This document shows, piece by piece, positions 1 to 12,599 of a stretch of 64,000 nucleotides of DNA. The position numbers and the translations under genes are program-made. The stretch is from Symsagittifera roscoffensis (taxonomy: Eukaryota; Xenacoelomorpha; Acoela; Convolutidae). Under the pieces are notes generated by a model that did not search any database, was not told the DNA's origin, and was given only the letters and a program-made list of their open reading frames with translations. The stretch spans positions 20,489,194 to 20,553,193 of the forward strand of contig NC_087071.1 of NCBI RefSeq assembly GCF_963678635.1. Direction: 5' to 3'. Position 1 is the stretch's first letter. Each line of letters starts with the position of its first letter.

Positions 1-870
1 ATGTATGTATATATATATGTATGTTTGTATGTATGTATACATGTATATATGTATGTATGTATGTATGTATGTTTGTATGTATGAATATATGTCTGAATTT
101 GTATCTGAATCTATGTATGTGTGTATGGATTTATGCCTGTAATTATGTATGTATGTATATATGTCTGAATGTCTGTTTGTATGTATGTATGTATGTATGG
201 GTTTATGTATGTATTTAAGTTTTTATGTATGTATGTATGTATGTATGTATGTATGTATGTATGTATGTATGTATGTATGTATGTATGTATGTATGTATGT
301 ATGTATGTATGTATGTACGTACGTATGTATGTATGTATGTATGTATGTATGTATGTATGTATTTATGTATGTATGTATATATATATGTATGTTTGTATGT
401 ATGTATACATGTATATATGTATGTATGTATGTATGTATGTTTGTATGTATGAATATATGTCTGAATTTGTTTGTTCAAACTTTTATTATGTGATGTATGT
501 ATGAAACCATGCATTTATATTTGTATGTTTGCGTGTATGTATGTATGTATGCATGTATGCATGTATGCATTTATGTTTTTATGTATGTATGTAGGTATGT
601 ATGCATGTATGTATGTATGTATGTATATATGTATGTATGTATGTATTTATATATGTATGTATGTATGTATGTATGAATGTATGTGTATATATATATATAT
701 ATATATGTATGTCTAAACGTATGTATGTATGTATGTTTGTGTGTATATAATTTTGTACGTTTGAATGTTTTTAAGTCTGTTTTTTTGATGTATGAGTCTT
801 TGTATGTATGCATGTGTTAATGTATGTATGTATGTTTGTGTGTATGTATTTATGTGTGTGTTTATTTATT
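1..870. repeat. (ATGT)n tetranucleotide microsatellite
   Basis: The plus strand is almost entirely ATGT/GTAT repeats, purest at about 225-360, with interruptions (GTTT, ATAT, TGAA). An irregular block at about 21-115 recurs at about 389-483 with an offset of 368 bp, so the array also grew by a longer-range duplication. Long frames rich in Met, Tyr, Val and Cys across it are products of the repeat, not genes. The array fades out between 720 and 870. Confidence 0.95.
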
Positions 871-2660
871 CAAGTTTGATAGGTTTTGTATGTTTGTATG
901 TTTGAATGCCATTTGTAAGTATGTTTTTTTCCATGTATGAGGTGAGTTAAAAAGTTTTTTCCCGAGGTGGCCAATAATTCGTTTAAATTAGGATCAAAAT
1001 TATTATATATTTTTAAATGTATAGAGTCATGATAAGTATATAAAGTAATGTGAATCTTGTTTGTAGAAACGCTACCATACTGCAAAATTGTTTTTGATTC
1101 TTCTCTCAAGTCTTGAGATGCTGAAACGTCCGAATTTTTAAAAGAATGCAGTTTTTTCGTTAAAAATCAGTTTTTTGAAAACTTCAATATTATGCAAAAC
1201 AATAAGTACATGTCCTTTTTGAGTTGTTTTTATCTGAGCTGCAACTTTAGAATTTTTTTTTCTAATTAAGCAATGAAAATATGCGCTTAAACCTTATAGA
1301 TTGAAAGGAATCGTAGAAAAGAAGTCTGTCCTCTCTAAGTTTTAGGTAATTCTGATATTTGTTGATTCAAAGTTGAAAACAGTCCTCATTCATATTTATT
1401 TGTTGAATTATACTGAAGTATAACTATTTTATTTGCATATTAGAGAAATAAATTCTTCTTTTTTATCACATTAAGCATAAAATTTTCCTTCAAGTAGATT
1501 AAATTCAATTTAGTCCATGAAAGTAACAAGGAAATTTATTTGCTTTCTTACTAGTTTTTGTTTACATCATTTCTTTAAACTCCAAGTCTAATTTTAAAAA
1601 TGGTCGATTTGATTCATATTCAAATCCAGATCAATAATCGAGTGCACTTTATGTTTTTTTAAAGTTCTTATCTCATTCTTTGCAAAACCACATTCTTTGG
1701 ACCCACACCAATGTTTGGACCAGCTAGTTTGACCAGACTTCCCTTTATGATTTGACCGAAACTATTATAAAAAGTAAAGTTTCTGGGTAACTCACACGTT
1801 AACTTCATGTTTAAATATAAATTCCAACAGAACAGCTTCTATTAATGGGTGCATTAAATTGCCATCAACTCGCCTCTTCTAAATTGACAAATTTAGACTA
1901 ACATGAATTGAAGTATTCTAAATTGCAATTTTTTTCCACACTTTTTGCAAAAAAAGGCGTAACTTGATTTATAATTCGTTTCTGTTTTCACCTTCTTGTC
2001 TGTTTATGCAGTTTTAACGCATGGTTCTGTTTGCTAGTCTAAGCGGATGTCTAAGCTGTCTATTATTCTATCGAGAGCTCACACTAACTTCCTCTAAAGA
2101 AGAAAAGGCTCCGCTGAAAGTCTAGAGGGTAAAAATGAAAAGCGGATACAACTACTTAAAATCAAAATTTAACCCGTTTTAAATCAGTGAAAATAAGATG
2201 CAAAACGGAAGGTGGGGAATAAGTGCATCGCATGTTAATTTCAATCTCAAATCTGTACGTGAGGTTTTTCTACTCGAGCTTGACCTGGTGAAAGGATAAT
2301 ATTTAAAAAAGTAGTTTTTTTTGTGCTAGAAAAGTTTTGTTATACATGAAAGAAAAGTTTAACGCAATTCATTGTCTTTTTTCTTTTTGAATATTTATAA
2401 CTCTTTGAGGTGTCAGTTGACATTGATGGAACGCACAGAAACAGCATATAAAAATTTAGAAAAAGCATCTCAGATCATTTTAATATGACAGACATGCGTT
2501 CAGTTCTCTCTTGCGATGGTATTAAAAAATCTTTTTTTTTGGGAAATAGGTTTTCTGTTTTTTAAAAAGCAAAGGTAATGGCAAACAAAAACTACGAAAA
2601 AGATTATAATTGTTATAATTCTTATGCACTAAAATTTTTTTTAGTCATGATCACTAAAGC
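871..2660. other. AT-rich stretch, no gene seen
   Basis: Only short chance frames. No domain, RNA gene or long repeat was recognised. Confidence 0.6.
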
Positions 2661-2662
2661 AC

Positions 2663-3294
2663 TACCTGCAGTGCATACACCGCGTGGGAGGAGGGGAAGG
2701 GGTGGCCTGCTGACCCACAGGGTCTCCCTTTGGGCTATTTTGAGATATTCCTTTCTGGCTGACTAATTTTGTGGGGGAGCGCGCCGAAAAAAAACGCATT
2801 TTTTCCTCATGTTTTCCAAAAGGTGCCTAAACCGCTTTCTTTGGCCTGTTATTTCAAAAAATTGTCTGCGGCTCAAAAAAAATAGTCAAAATGGGTTCTC
2901 TATAGTAATTTGGGGAGCTCAGAAAATCAATTTGTTCGACTTAAAAAAAAGGATCGACCTACAAAAAATTGTTGAAAATCTGCCCTCCCCCCTCGAGAAA
3001 AACCTAGATCCGCCCTGAGTTCATATATTTAGACCCCATATATACTATAGAGACCCATTTTTGACTATTTTTTTGAGCCGCAGACAACTTTTTGAAATAA
3101 CAGGCCAAAAAAGGCGTTTTTAAGCACTTTTGGGTAAATTTTCAGCAAAATATGGCGTTTTTTCGGCGCGCGCTCACTCTCAAAATTAGTCAGCCAGAAA
3201 GGGAAATCTCAAAATAGTAGCATAAAGGGGGGACCCTATGGGTCGGTAGGCCACCCCTCCCCTTCTTGCCCCACTGGTGTATGCACTGCAGGTA
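2663..3294. mobile_element. Palindromic pair of hAT-like MITE copies
   Basis: The ends are a perfect 19-bp inverted repeat, TACCTGCAGTGCATACACC (2663-2681 and its complement at 3276-3294). The inner arms (roughly to 2900 and from 3045) also match in inverted orientation, including GGGTCTCCCTTTGGG-like, GCGCGC and AACAGGCC words. Between them, near 2940-3016, lies an end that matches the MITE at 16.8-17.3 kb (CTCGAG followed by GATCCGCCCTG). The simplest reading is two related non-autonomous elements head to head, or a foldback derived from one. There is no coding potential and no clear target duplication. Confidence 0.7.
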
Positions 3295-4820
3295 TCTTAA
3301 TGGGCGTTTGGAACATTCAGGGTTTTGCTTTGATACGAGCAATTTTGTTTGTGGTGCATAATTGTTTATTGAATATGTCTTTAAAAAACAAATTATTGAA
3401 AAACAGTCTCAATTTGAACAAAAACACTCAAACCTTATTTTTCTCTTGATCTGCGGTAGTAATCTGAAAATTTTTAACATAAAGTGCTCAAAAAAGAAAA
3501 GATATTTCACCTGTGATTGTTTTTTTTGCAAACTAATAAGGGTCCGAGTTTGGGACTACATTGACGACTATAATTCAACTTGGGATCAATAACCCTTTAT
3601 GCGTCATATTGAAACGTGAGAGTCTAAAAAACTTACTCCGAACGAAACTGAACCAAACAACATGCTTCTTTATTTACGCTAGCAGTCGCAAAAAATAAGT
3701 ATATTTTTTTCATTTTGTTTCAACTCACAAATATCCTCTCTCAAAAACCATCACCACTTAAAAGTAGATAAGATTTTAAAAAACAGTACAATTTTTTCAA
3801 TTTGTTTCAACACACAAATATCTTATCTCATAAACCATAACCACTTAATAGTAGATATGAATTTAAACAGAATTATCTGCAATCTCAAAGTATGAATAGT
3901 TAAAAAGTCTAGCTAATCTTAAGAATGAGGATAAAAACTAGACATCAGTAAGCTACTGTTTTGTTCTATCTATTCTGACGAGAACCAGGTGATAATGTGC
4001 AAGGAGTTAGAAAACTGAAATTATTATTTTTTAAAAGATAGTGTGCATCGACAGCTGTCTAAGAGAAAAAATTGGAACAATCAAAACTAAGCCGATAAAA
4101 AATCAGTGGCTGCAAATTATTTCGAGCTCTTAAAATTCAAAAACAAAAAATTGATAGATTTTGTCGAATTTTAGAGGCGATTATTTTTACTCAGCATAAA
4201 TTTATATTTTCCATTTTCTTTCTTGTAAATTTTGATATTTATGAAATCTTTAATGAGCTTAGAAGAAATTAAATGCTAGAAAGCACAAAAATTTAAATTT
4301 AGTTGCATTGATGACATCACTGGAGGGAAAACATTTTTAAGGCATCTTTTTTAGTTTGTTGACAAAATTTTCAATCCATTTTCTCTTCATTTAAGAGTTT
4401 TTCAAGAACTTTGACTTTGGTTTTATACAAAAATTTGTTGAATTCTGGACGTCGTAAATGTGATTATAAAAAGACAAAGTTTGCATATCTAAGTGGGATA
4501 GCTTTTTTTGGGGCACTACAAATTTCAGCAGTCCGCTCGTCTTTTTCATAAGATTTGCTATCCTGCCTAAGTTCGCTCAAGACCAAACTAAAGCAGTGTT
4601 TTCAAAAAACAAAACGAGGTGCAATTGAATCACTTTGACCAGAGATCTCTAAAAAAACACCAGATAGAACAATTAAACAAAACCAGGTGTTTTTCCATTT
4701 AAGTGATTCACAAAAAACTAATTTCGCGCTGTGTTTGATTCAAGCATCAGATGAAGACTATTTCTAAGAAACAAAACTTTCGATATATAATTGTATAATT
4801 TTTACTGTAAGTCCAACCAA
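3295..4820. other. AT-rich stretch with an 87-bp tandem duplication
   Basis: The segment from about 3709 (TTGTTTCAACTCACAAATAT and following) recurs 87 bp downstream at about 3796-3866 with a few changes. Nothing else was recognised. Confidence 0.6.
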
Positions 4821-5117
4821 AAAATTCTATAACTTCTTTATTAGCTTCGTGTCTTAAGAGCGTTATGAAGTCAAAGGAAAACATTCTAAGGTATCTCTGA
4901 AGATTTTGTCTCGGAGATACTTTGCTGCAACGACAAAAAAACAAGTGTAAAAACAATCTTAAACAAACTTAATAAAAATTTTAAACAAGATTTTCAATTT
5001 ATCAATCAAACGTCTCTTTCTCTTGAAGACATTTGCTCATGACATGAAGTTTTCCTGGAAGAAAATTTCAAGAAAATCGAACAATCTTGAAGCCGTTCCA
5101 TTTAAACGTTATAACTA

Positions 5118-5797
5118 CAACGCTGTTTTAAATCACAAATGCCCTTTTTGTCAAATTGAACGAAAGTGGCTTAGACTTAATATGGTGCTTTTTTTGTCAA
5201 CAATTTCAACATGGACTATTTTCGCTTTTTGAAAATAATGAAGAATTATTCTGAAACTACCAAGATAATTGATGAGAAATCTTCGCCTTAAAACAAATTC
5301 CAAAGGTTTTAAGCAAGTTTTTGGAAGTTTTTCTGTTCTAAAACTTTGATGGGCTGTGTAAGAAACTTCTTTTGATATATAATTTTCTCATCAATTAACT
5401 TGGTAGTTTCAGTGCATTTTTTGGTAAATTAGAACAACCCCAATGGCCCAAAACCACGTAAGATTTTGATCAAGAATTTGAAAAGAGAACTTGAAAATTC
5501 TGGGGAAATTCTAAGCAATTTTTGTTATCTTCCTTTTTGTCTAATTTTATAGCATTATGAGAAAAACCCGTTCGAATGTTCAAATTTAGTTGACTTTATC
5601 GGGATAATTTAAAACAGCACAGTATCTAATGAATGATTTTACTATGTAAAATGAATTTTTGCCTGAGTTTTGATTTAGTCACTTAAGTTTAGTTTTGGAA
5701 TTGCAGCTTTCTTTTGCCCTATCAAACCTAAATCCGAAAAAGAAAAAGTTAAAAAGGTGTGTTTTGGTGCGAGTGGGAAAAAGGGTTGAAAGTAAGT
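5118..5797. repeat. Indel segment with a foldback core
   Basis: This block is present only in copy 1 of the duplication. Its middle holds an inverted repeat: GAAACTACCAAGATAATTGA near 5251 pairs with TCAATTAACTTGGTAGTTTC ending near 5411. Related foldbacks occur at 24.27-24.98 kb and 43.16-43.47 kb, which share the phrase AAATGACCCATTTTTGGGG or similar. It is likely a foldback insertion, though a deletion from copy 2 is possible. No clean target duplication was seen. Confidence 0.5.
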
Positions 5798-6422
5798 TCG
5801 GAAATATTATTAGTGATTCAACCGACGAAAATTTTAATTGTAGAATTCAATGATAAACTTAAAGTGAACTTCTATAATGGTAGTTTCATAGCTTAAACTA
5901 AAACTTTTCTTTCATCAACTGATTGGCCCCACTAGCTGTAAATTGGACGAAAATCAACAATTCCAATAAGGTTTTTTCTTGACGGTTTTTTATAAATCGA
6001 TATAAAAAGATCATTTAATTACAATTTAAAAATCCTATCAAGTTATATCTCTTGAGTTTCCTATCACACATATTTTCCATTTTTGCTGCGATTTCAATTG
6101 AATACTTTTTAATGCATTTGTCGTACGAGCAGCCCTTAGTGAACATGGAATGCAAATCTTGCAAAAATTTCTTGCAACGGAATGAGAATTTTGGCAGAAT
6201 TTTGAAAGACTGAATTTCTCATTTCAGAGTGCAAATCTTGCAATACAAATTAAGTCTTGCAAGATTTCCATTCACTTTATCACGAACAATTTTTGTTGAT
6301 AATTTATAATTTATACCATTCGTTGTGTCAATTTCACAATTTTTATCGATATCAAAAATACAAAATGGTGTACATGTGAGATTAGTTTGATTATTTGACC
6401 TTCATTTCTAGAAGAAAGCGAG

Positions 6423-6720
6423 ACAAGACTGCTCCTATCAGGGCAAAGCCCTGAATGTTCCGACTGCCTTTTAAGGTTTTATGGAGCAGTATTAACATCA
6501 AAAAATTGAATGTAATAAAATAAAATGAAAAAAATTTTTTTCTAAAGTTTGAAACTTTTTATGAAAATCATCCCCCCACACGCCATATAAAGTACAAAAA
6601 GATAGATTTAGCTCCTTGTAACAAATTAATTATGGTAAATAAGCTTCTTTCAACCAATTTGGAACGATTTCAAGACGGATTAAATCTCCGCTTACGCGTT
6701 ATTAGCGCGAAATATACACC
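6423..6720 (+). mobile_element. Dispersed 530-bp repeat (copy 1, 3' truncated)
   Basis: It begins ACAAGACTGCTCCTATCAGG, with the hairpin CAGGGCAAAGCCCTG, and runs to the phrase CTCCGCTTACGCGTTATTAG before diverging. Other copies start near 8060, 18132, 42111, 43982 and 48193, and a 5'-truncated copy is at 25640. No open frame or Pol III box was seen, so this is a non-autonomous repeat of unknown class. Confidence 0.75.
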
Positions 6721-7065
6721 CCCTATATTATAACCCCGTAACATGAAAACCCCACAACAATTTAACCCCCTTTTAATGACGATAATTTGTTTCAAATTAA
6801 GTCCTTTTTATAAGTACAGGGGGCCCCATTAGCTGTAAATTGGTCGAAAATCAACAATTTCAATAAGGTTTTTTCTTGACGGTTTTTTATAAATCGATTT
6901 AAAAAGATCATTTAATTACAATTTAAAAAACCCTATCAAGTTATATCTCTTGAGTTTCCTATCACACATATTTTTCATTTTTTGTTGCAATTTCAATTGA
7001 ATACTTTTTAATGCGTTTGTCGTACGAGGAGCCCTTAGTGAACATGGAATGCAAATCTATCTTGC

Positions 7066-8600
7066 AAAAATTCTATAACTTCTTTATTAGCTTGTTGTCT
7101 TAAGAGCGTTTTGAAGTCAAAGGAAAACATTCTAAGGTGTGTCTGAAGATTTTGTCTCGGAGACACTTTGCTGCAACGACAAAAAACAAATGTAAAAACA
7201 ATCTAAAACAAACTTAATAAAAATTTCAAACAAGATTTCCAATTTATCAATCAAACTTTTCTTTCTCTTGAAGACATTTGCTCATGACATGAAGTTTCTA
7301 TTGCCTCGAAGAAAATTTCGAGAAATTCGAACAATCTTGAAGCCATTCCATTTAAACATTATAACTACAATGATATTACTAGTGATTCAACTGACGAAAG
7401 TTTTAATGGTAAAATTCTATGATAAACTTAAAGTGAACTTCTATAATAGTCATTTCATAGCTTAAACTAAAACTTTTCTTTCATCAACTGATTGGCCCCA
7501 CTAGCTGTAAATTGGACGAAAGTCCTCAAATCCAATAATTTTTTTTCTTGACGGTTTTTTTTAAAATCGATTTAAAAAGATCATTTAATTACAATTTAAA
7601 AACCCTTGAGTTTCCTTTCACACATATCTCTTGAGTTTCCTATCACACATATTTTTTGCTGTGAGTTCAATTGAATACTTTTCGTAAATTGGTCGTATGA
7701 GCAGCCCTTAGTGAACATGGAATGCAAATGTTGCAAAAATTTCTTGCAACGGAATGAAAATTTTGGCAGAATTTTGAAAGACTGAATTTCTCATTTCAGA
7801 ATGCAAATCTTGCAATACAATTTAAGTCTTGCAAGATTCCCATCCCCTTTATCACGAACAAACTGTGTTGATAATTTATAATTTATACCATTCGTCGCGT
7901 CAATTTCACAATTTTCATCGATATCAAAAATACAAAATGGTGTAAATGTGAGATTAGTTTGATTATTTGACCTTCACTTCTAGAAGAAAGAGAGATAATA
8001 TCAAAGGACAACGATTGATCGCTCAGAACAAATCTGTTCAAAACAGTCGCCTAACCCCAACAAGACTGCTCGTATCAAGGCGAAGCCCTGAATGTTCCGA
8101 CTGCCTTTTAAGGTTTATGGAGCAGTAATAACATTAAAAATTTCCATGAAATAAAACAAAAGAATTTTTTTTTCTAAAATGTGAAATTTTTAAATGAAAA
8201 TCATCCCCCCACACACCATATAAAGTACAAAAGCATAGATTTCGCTCCTTGTAACAAACCAATTATGGCAAATAAGCATCTTTTAAACAATTTGGAACGA
8301 TTTCTAAGACGGATTAACTCTCCGCTTACGCGTTAATAGCGCGAAATACATCGCGCGTTAATTGTCCCAAATTGGCCAAAATGGTAATCTTTAAACCCTC
8401 ATAACTTTACGAAAAATGATCACAGGTGAAATATCGTTTCAAATTTAAGCCCAGGACAACAATACCTTTTGAATGATAAAAAAATTTCCGTCAAAAATGG
8501 CTAGTTAAAAAGTCGAAATTTGTCTGAAAAAAAAACCCACCCCGAGCACAAATATTCCGTTTCTTTCGTATCGAAAGTCGGAACAATAAACATATGAAAG
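7066..8600. repeat. Rearranged segmental duplication, copy 2
   Basis: This copy matches 4821-6720 without its 677-bp insert and continues into a full copy of the dispersed 530-bp repeat. It has scattered point changes, so the duplication is not recent. Confidence 0.8.
8060..8600 (+). mobile_element. Dispersed 530-bp repeat (copy 2, near full length)
   Basis: It runs from ACAAGACTGCTCGTATCAAG through CGCTTACGCGTTAATAGCGC and AAGTCGAAATTTGTCTGAA to the palindrome-like end TTCGTATCGAAAGTCGGAAC. It is collinear with the copies at 18.13 and 42.11 kb. No coding frame was seen. Confidence 0.75.
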
Positions 8601-10020
8601 ACTCAAAACAAAGAACTATGAAAGTGTTGCGAAGAAATCAAGCAATGACACCATGGATCGTACAGTATTTGAACACGTGTTATGAAGATTTGCCGCATCT
8701 AATGAACAATTTTTAGGTGACATAATCTATGTCAGAGGCGTGAGCAGGAGCAGAGAGTGTGAAAACTGTAAGAGGAGAGAAATAAAATACTGAAAATGCA
8801 AAAGAGAAAGTCATTTCAAGAGGAAAGCAGGAAAAGAAAAAACCAAAGATGCTCATTGAACATTGGAGAGGACTTACGTGTTAAAACAATTACCAGAGAA
8901 ATGACCAAACTAATTACGGTAAAAATGTATAAAGACATGAAGTACCTCACTGAAGAATGATGTATGGAACATGCAGAAAACACTGAGATGAACAATCATG
9001 AGAACAATATGACAAAATAAGGTACACCTGGAAAGAACGAAAATCCTCAAAACAACGAGTCATCACCATGATAAAAAATTACACAAAATCTTTTCTTCCC
9101 AATAACCTCGAATAACATAAGAATGGTTTAACTGACAATCAAAGAAACGGAAGCTACTGAATAATCCGGAAGCAGCAAAAACTGGGAAACCGAAAAGATG
9201 CCGCACGAATATGTTAGAAGAACACTTGTCTGCCAACAAAAGGAGAGATCTAAAGGAGAAAAAAATATCTGAGCAGACAAAACCAACTGCTTAGTATGCC
9301 GCCTCCCCTTTAAAGAAAATAACAATTTCATGACCTTAAAAAAAGCCATTGTTGATAACATACCGACTGTGATTGCCACACAAGCTTGGAAAATCTGGAA
9401 TCAGTGATAGGCAAAAAAATTGGTTATAAAAAAACACAAAATCAGTGTATCAAGAAGAGCATCAGAACACAGACAACTCACAGTGGAATGGAATTGCAAG
9501 GAGCTGCAACTTTATCACAATTGGAAATGGGACACGAAGACTATTACTTCATTGAAAAAGGTATCAACATGGAGACCGACAGATCACGAATCAAAAGTTT
9601 TCATACACTGTCTCGAAACAAAATCAAAAATAATATACTGACAATTCATCATAAAAATGTCTGACCGATTCAGATAGACATATGGATGATTCAGTTGATA
9701 GTAATCACAAAAACTTGTGATAAGTGACCAGTACACAAAAAGTCAGGATTATCCACAATTTCAGCATTCAAAGGAGCACTAATTTCAATCAGAGGGTAGC
9801 TTAGACCGCCCAGAAAGAAAAAAACCAAAAATTGACATCCTTCACATTATTATGGAATTTTCAAGAATGATTGCAACTGTTCTTATACTCACTAAAGAAC
9901 CAAAGGAAGTTATGGATAGTAAAATGATGCCATGTTTCTTAAAATATGAAACCCCAAATCATCATGAGCGAGATTTTTTTAATGCTACTGTGAACGAATT
10001 AACTTGAATGTGAAATTAAA
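8601..10020 (+). pseudogene. A-rich relic of an unidentified coding region
   Basis: The plus strand is markedly A-rich and gives several broken protein-like stretches. One at about 9273-9408 reads with two Cys two residues apart followed by a hydrophobic and charged segment (CLVCRLPFKENNNF). A 92-codon frame follows at 9386-9664, and an ATG-less 75-codon frame at 9783-10007 contains RPERKKPKIDILHIIMEF. Stops and frame changes separate them. I do not recognise the family. A-rich coding strands are common in retroelements, so a decayed element is likeliest. Confidence 0.35.
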
Positions 10021-10049
10021 ATTACAGCAGGGTGCACAACGCTTTTGAG

Positions 10050-10068
10050 CGGGGGGGGGGGGGGGGTA
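10050..10068 (+). repeat. Poly-G tract
   Basis: A run of about 18 G in otherwise AT-rich DNA. Similar tracts sit at 16850-16866, 17971-17986 and 37860-37872. Confidence 0.9.
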
Positions 10069-10570
10069 TAGAAAATCATTATGAAATTTTTCTAGAACAT
10101 TTTTTGTTCCGTACTAAGAAAACCACTAGGAGCATACAATACAATGATAACAAACACGGTATTAGAGAAAAAAAGCAAATCCCCTTCTCGAAAGTGTTTT
10201 GAGTGAACCCTGCTGTTAACGTCGTCAAACAACAGGAACTCGCAGAAATACTCGACAAAGCTCAAAAACAGGAAGTCCATTTATTTAAACAACATCCAAA
10301 TAGTTCTCAGTCAGTCAGAGACTTTTTTCATTCAAGCAGAAAAACAAAAAAAAATTAGAACGAAATTTTTCAAAAAAAGTTATCAATTAAATTTAAGAGT
10401 AATGAATTAGTGAGTTATCACAGAAAGATATGCCCAAGAAGAGTATGGCGGGGCCCACCGAAGGTGTTCATGAACCAACGACAGGTTGAAAAACGGAAAA
10501 CCTATTTTTCATGATCATCACACCAGAATCAACCAAGCAAAAAGTTTGATTTTGAAAAGAGAAGAAAAAC

Positions 10571-10597
10571 CGAATTTGAATTTGAATTTGAATTACT
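10571..10597. repeat. (AATTTG)n short tandem repeat
   Basis: About four copies of AATTTG. It lies just downstream (minus-strand sense) of the LINE and could be that element's 3' tail, which in some LINE clades is a short tandem repeat. This link is inferred. Confidence 0.5.
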
Positions 10598-10912
10598 TTA
10601 TCAGCTACATATACAACGCCAAAAGCAATATATTATGTCAGCCAACATCAACTCAACAGAAAAGACAGCCAGCATCAACTCAACAAACCATTTAATTTAG
10701 GGACTGAAGTTGAAAAACAGTTTATAGAGGTCCAGATTGCCTTGTAGGTAATTTTGAAAAAAAAAAACTGTTATTAGAATCTCAAGCAGCTATCTTATGA
10801 CATTTCAAGTATATTAACAAGTAACAAGTCAGTTTGTTTCAAACAGTTAAAAGCCTGCACAATTCTAACCGTAAGCAATCTCTAATTAGCAGTAGTAGAA
10901 AACTACCTCAGC

Positions 10913-11224
10913 TTACTTACGCCTTTCACTTTGGTACATGGTCCACTTATTTTTGGAGCAATTATGAAACATAAAACCATTTATTTTTTCCGATTGCAAT
11001 TCCATAAACAAGTATTCGAACATCCTAAAAAAGTAAGCGGTAAGCAATTTGTTTTCGTCTATAATTTCCTTGATTGTTTCATATCTACATTTGAAATAAA
11101 TTGATCTCAAGATTTTTTTTTGTAATTTCAATATCTCGGTAAGGTGAGCTTGGAATGTATTACCGTGTTTTACAAATCCATAAATGATCGTAGGATTTAC
11201 GTATGCTTTGTAAAAGCGAAGCAT
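10913..11224 (-). pseudogene. LINE C-terminal domain fragment
   Basis: This 103-codon open stretch holds the conserved post-RT segment of Jockey/CR1-type LINEs: a Tyr-rich start (KAYVNPTIIYG), then LQKKILRSIYFK and a Lys/Glu-rich end. It continues from the RT fragment at 11440-12107 with frame breaks between. In an intact element it would lie just after the RT thumb. It is not functional alone. Confidence 0.8.
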
Positions 11225-11439
11225 CTGCTGTCTAGAAAAAAATACCTAACTTTCCAGACAATGCCGCAAAATGTAGTATATTGTTTGCAAACATATTCCA
11301 TGTAAAATTTGAAGGTCGGTCTATTATCGACAAAATGCCTAAATATTTACACACATGTGTAGTTTAAACTACAGTAATAAAAGCAAAGTAATCTTTTGAA
11401 AAATAACTACCAAATTTCATTATTTGAGTTTTACCAGGA

Positions 11440-12107
11440 TTGACAGTAAGACCATTCGTTTTGAACCATCTATTCACTTTATTTAACAAGCTATCAAAGT
11501 TGTCGCAGTATTTTTTCTATGCATTGCATAGTGTAGTATCATCAGCAAATAGAACTGCCTCAGACCCTTCTGCAATTTTCGGAAGATCATTTATTAAAAA
11601 CAAAAACGGACCTAAGACTGACTTTTGCGGTACTCCGCATGACATAGAGCCTTTGGAAGATCTTGTTTTCCTGTTTGCACAAATTGAAACCGATTCGTAA
11701 AGTAGATTTTCAGAAGACAACAATTTCGACCTCTATAGCCGTATTTTTCCAATTTTGCCGAAAGAACATCATGATTTATGGTATCAAATGCTTTTTTGAG
11801 ATCAACAAAGCATGATTGACCAACCAATTTTTGTCCCATCCCTCTGTAATAGATTCTCTAAATTCAATCAAGGCGTCCACACATGACTTTTTCTTAGAAA
11901 TGCAAACTATTTTTCATAAAGTATCTTCTGTTTGTTAGCAGAGTTATACATTCTATTGAATAACAATCTTTCGAAAAGTTTGCTGAATGAACTGAGTAAA
12001 CTAATAGGTCTACAATTTTCCAGAAGTTCTTCTAAACCGCTTCCAAAAATGGGCATAAGTTTTCTGATGAAAAAAATATACTTTTCAGCCTTGTAGAATA
12101 TAACCAC
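11440..12107 (-). pseudogene. LINE reverse transcriptase, frameshifted
   Basis: Read on the minus strand, overlapping frames give RT motifs in the right order: CRPISLLSSFSKLFERLLF (12107-11907), FVDLKKAFDTINHDVL (within 11839-11612), then GVPQKSVLGPFLFLINDLP and FADDTTL (within 11723-11517), then a WFKTNGLTVNPGKT-like thumb segment near 11450. The catalytic Asp of motif A and the Asp pair of FADD are still present. At least two frameshifts plus stops break the protein. In the family this enzyme does target-primed reverse transcription in the nucleus. Confidence 0.85.
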
Positions 12108-12599
12108 TGTTAACGCATTGGTTGAAAACGGTACAAATTTTTACTGAAATTACAGGTAGCGATATTTTTACATTTTGTTATTTATACCATCATGAGCTTT
12201 CGAACTTCTTCTCTTCAACATATTTATGGCATTTTCAATTTCACTGAGGGTTTTATCATTATAAACCGCTGATTTTTCAATCCGATCTACATAACCCACC
12301 GCTTGTTTATAATCAAATTCTTGATTCCTCAGTTTCTCGCCAATTGAGGCAAAATTTTTTTTTTAAATCAGCAGCATCAAAAAAAAGTTGTGTTTCTGGA
12401 GTTTTCTTTGCGAAATTCATTAAAGGCTTTGAACAGCGTTTTTGAATTTCTATCACTCCCATTTTTTTTTTGACGAAATTAAATTATTTTTTCATTTCTT
12501 TTTACCATAGATGCTAAACTTCTAGCTTGAGAATATTTCAGCTTGTCTGATTCAGTTAAAACTTGTACCCATTTCCTGAAAAGCTGATCAATGTTTTTA

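Larger units (their letters stand above)
4821..6720. repeat. Rearranged segmental duplication, copy 1
   Basis: Bases 4825-5118 match 7071-7376 (offset 2246), and 5813 to about 6500 match 7382 to about 8120 (offset 1569). The offset differs because copy 1 carries about 677 bp (roughly 5118-5797) that copy 2 lacks. A third partial copy of the 5930-6170 part lies at 6830-7065. The short frames starting with KTFAHDMKF in copies 1 and 2 belong to this repeat and show no domain. Confidence 0.8.

Noticed and set aside
21-813. Long Tyr/Met/Val/Cys frames on both strands
   Set aside because: They are direct translations of the ATGT microsatellite.
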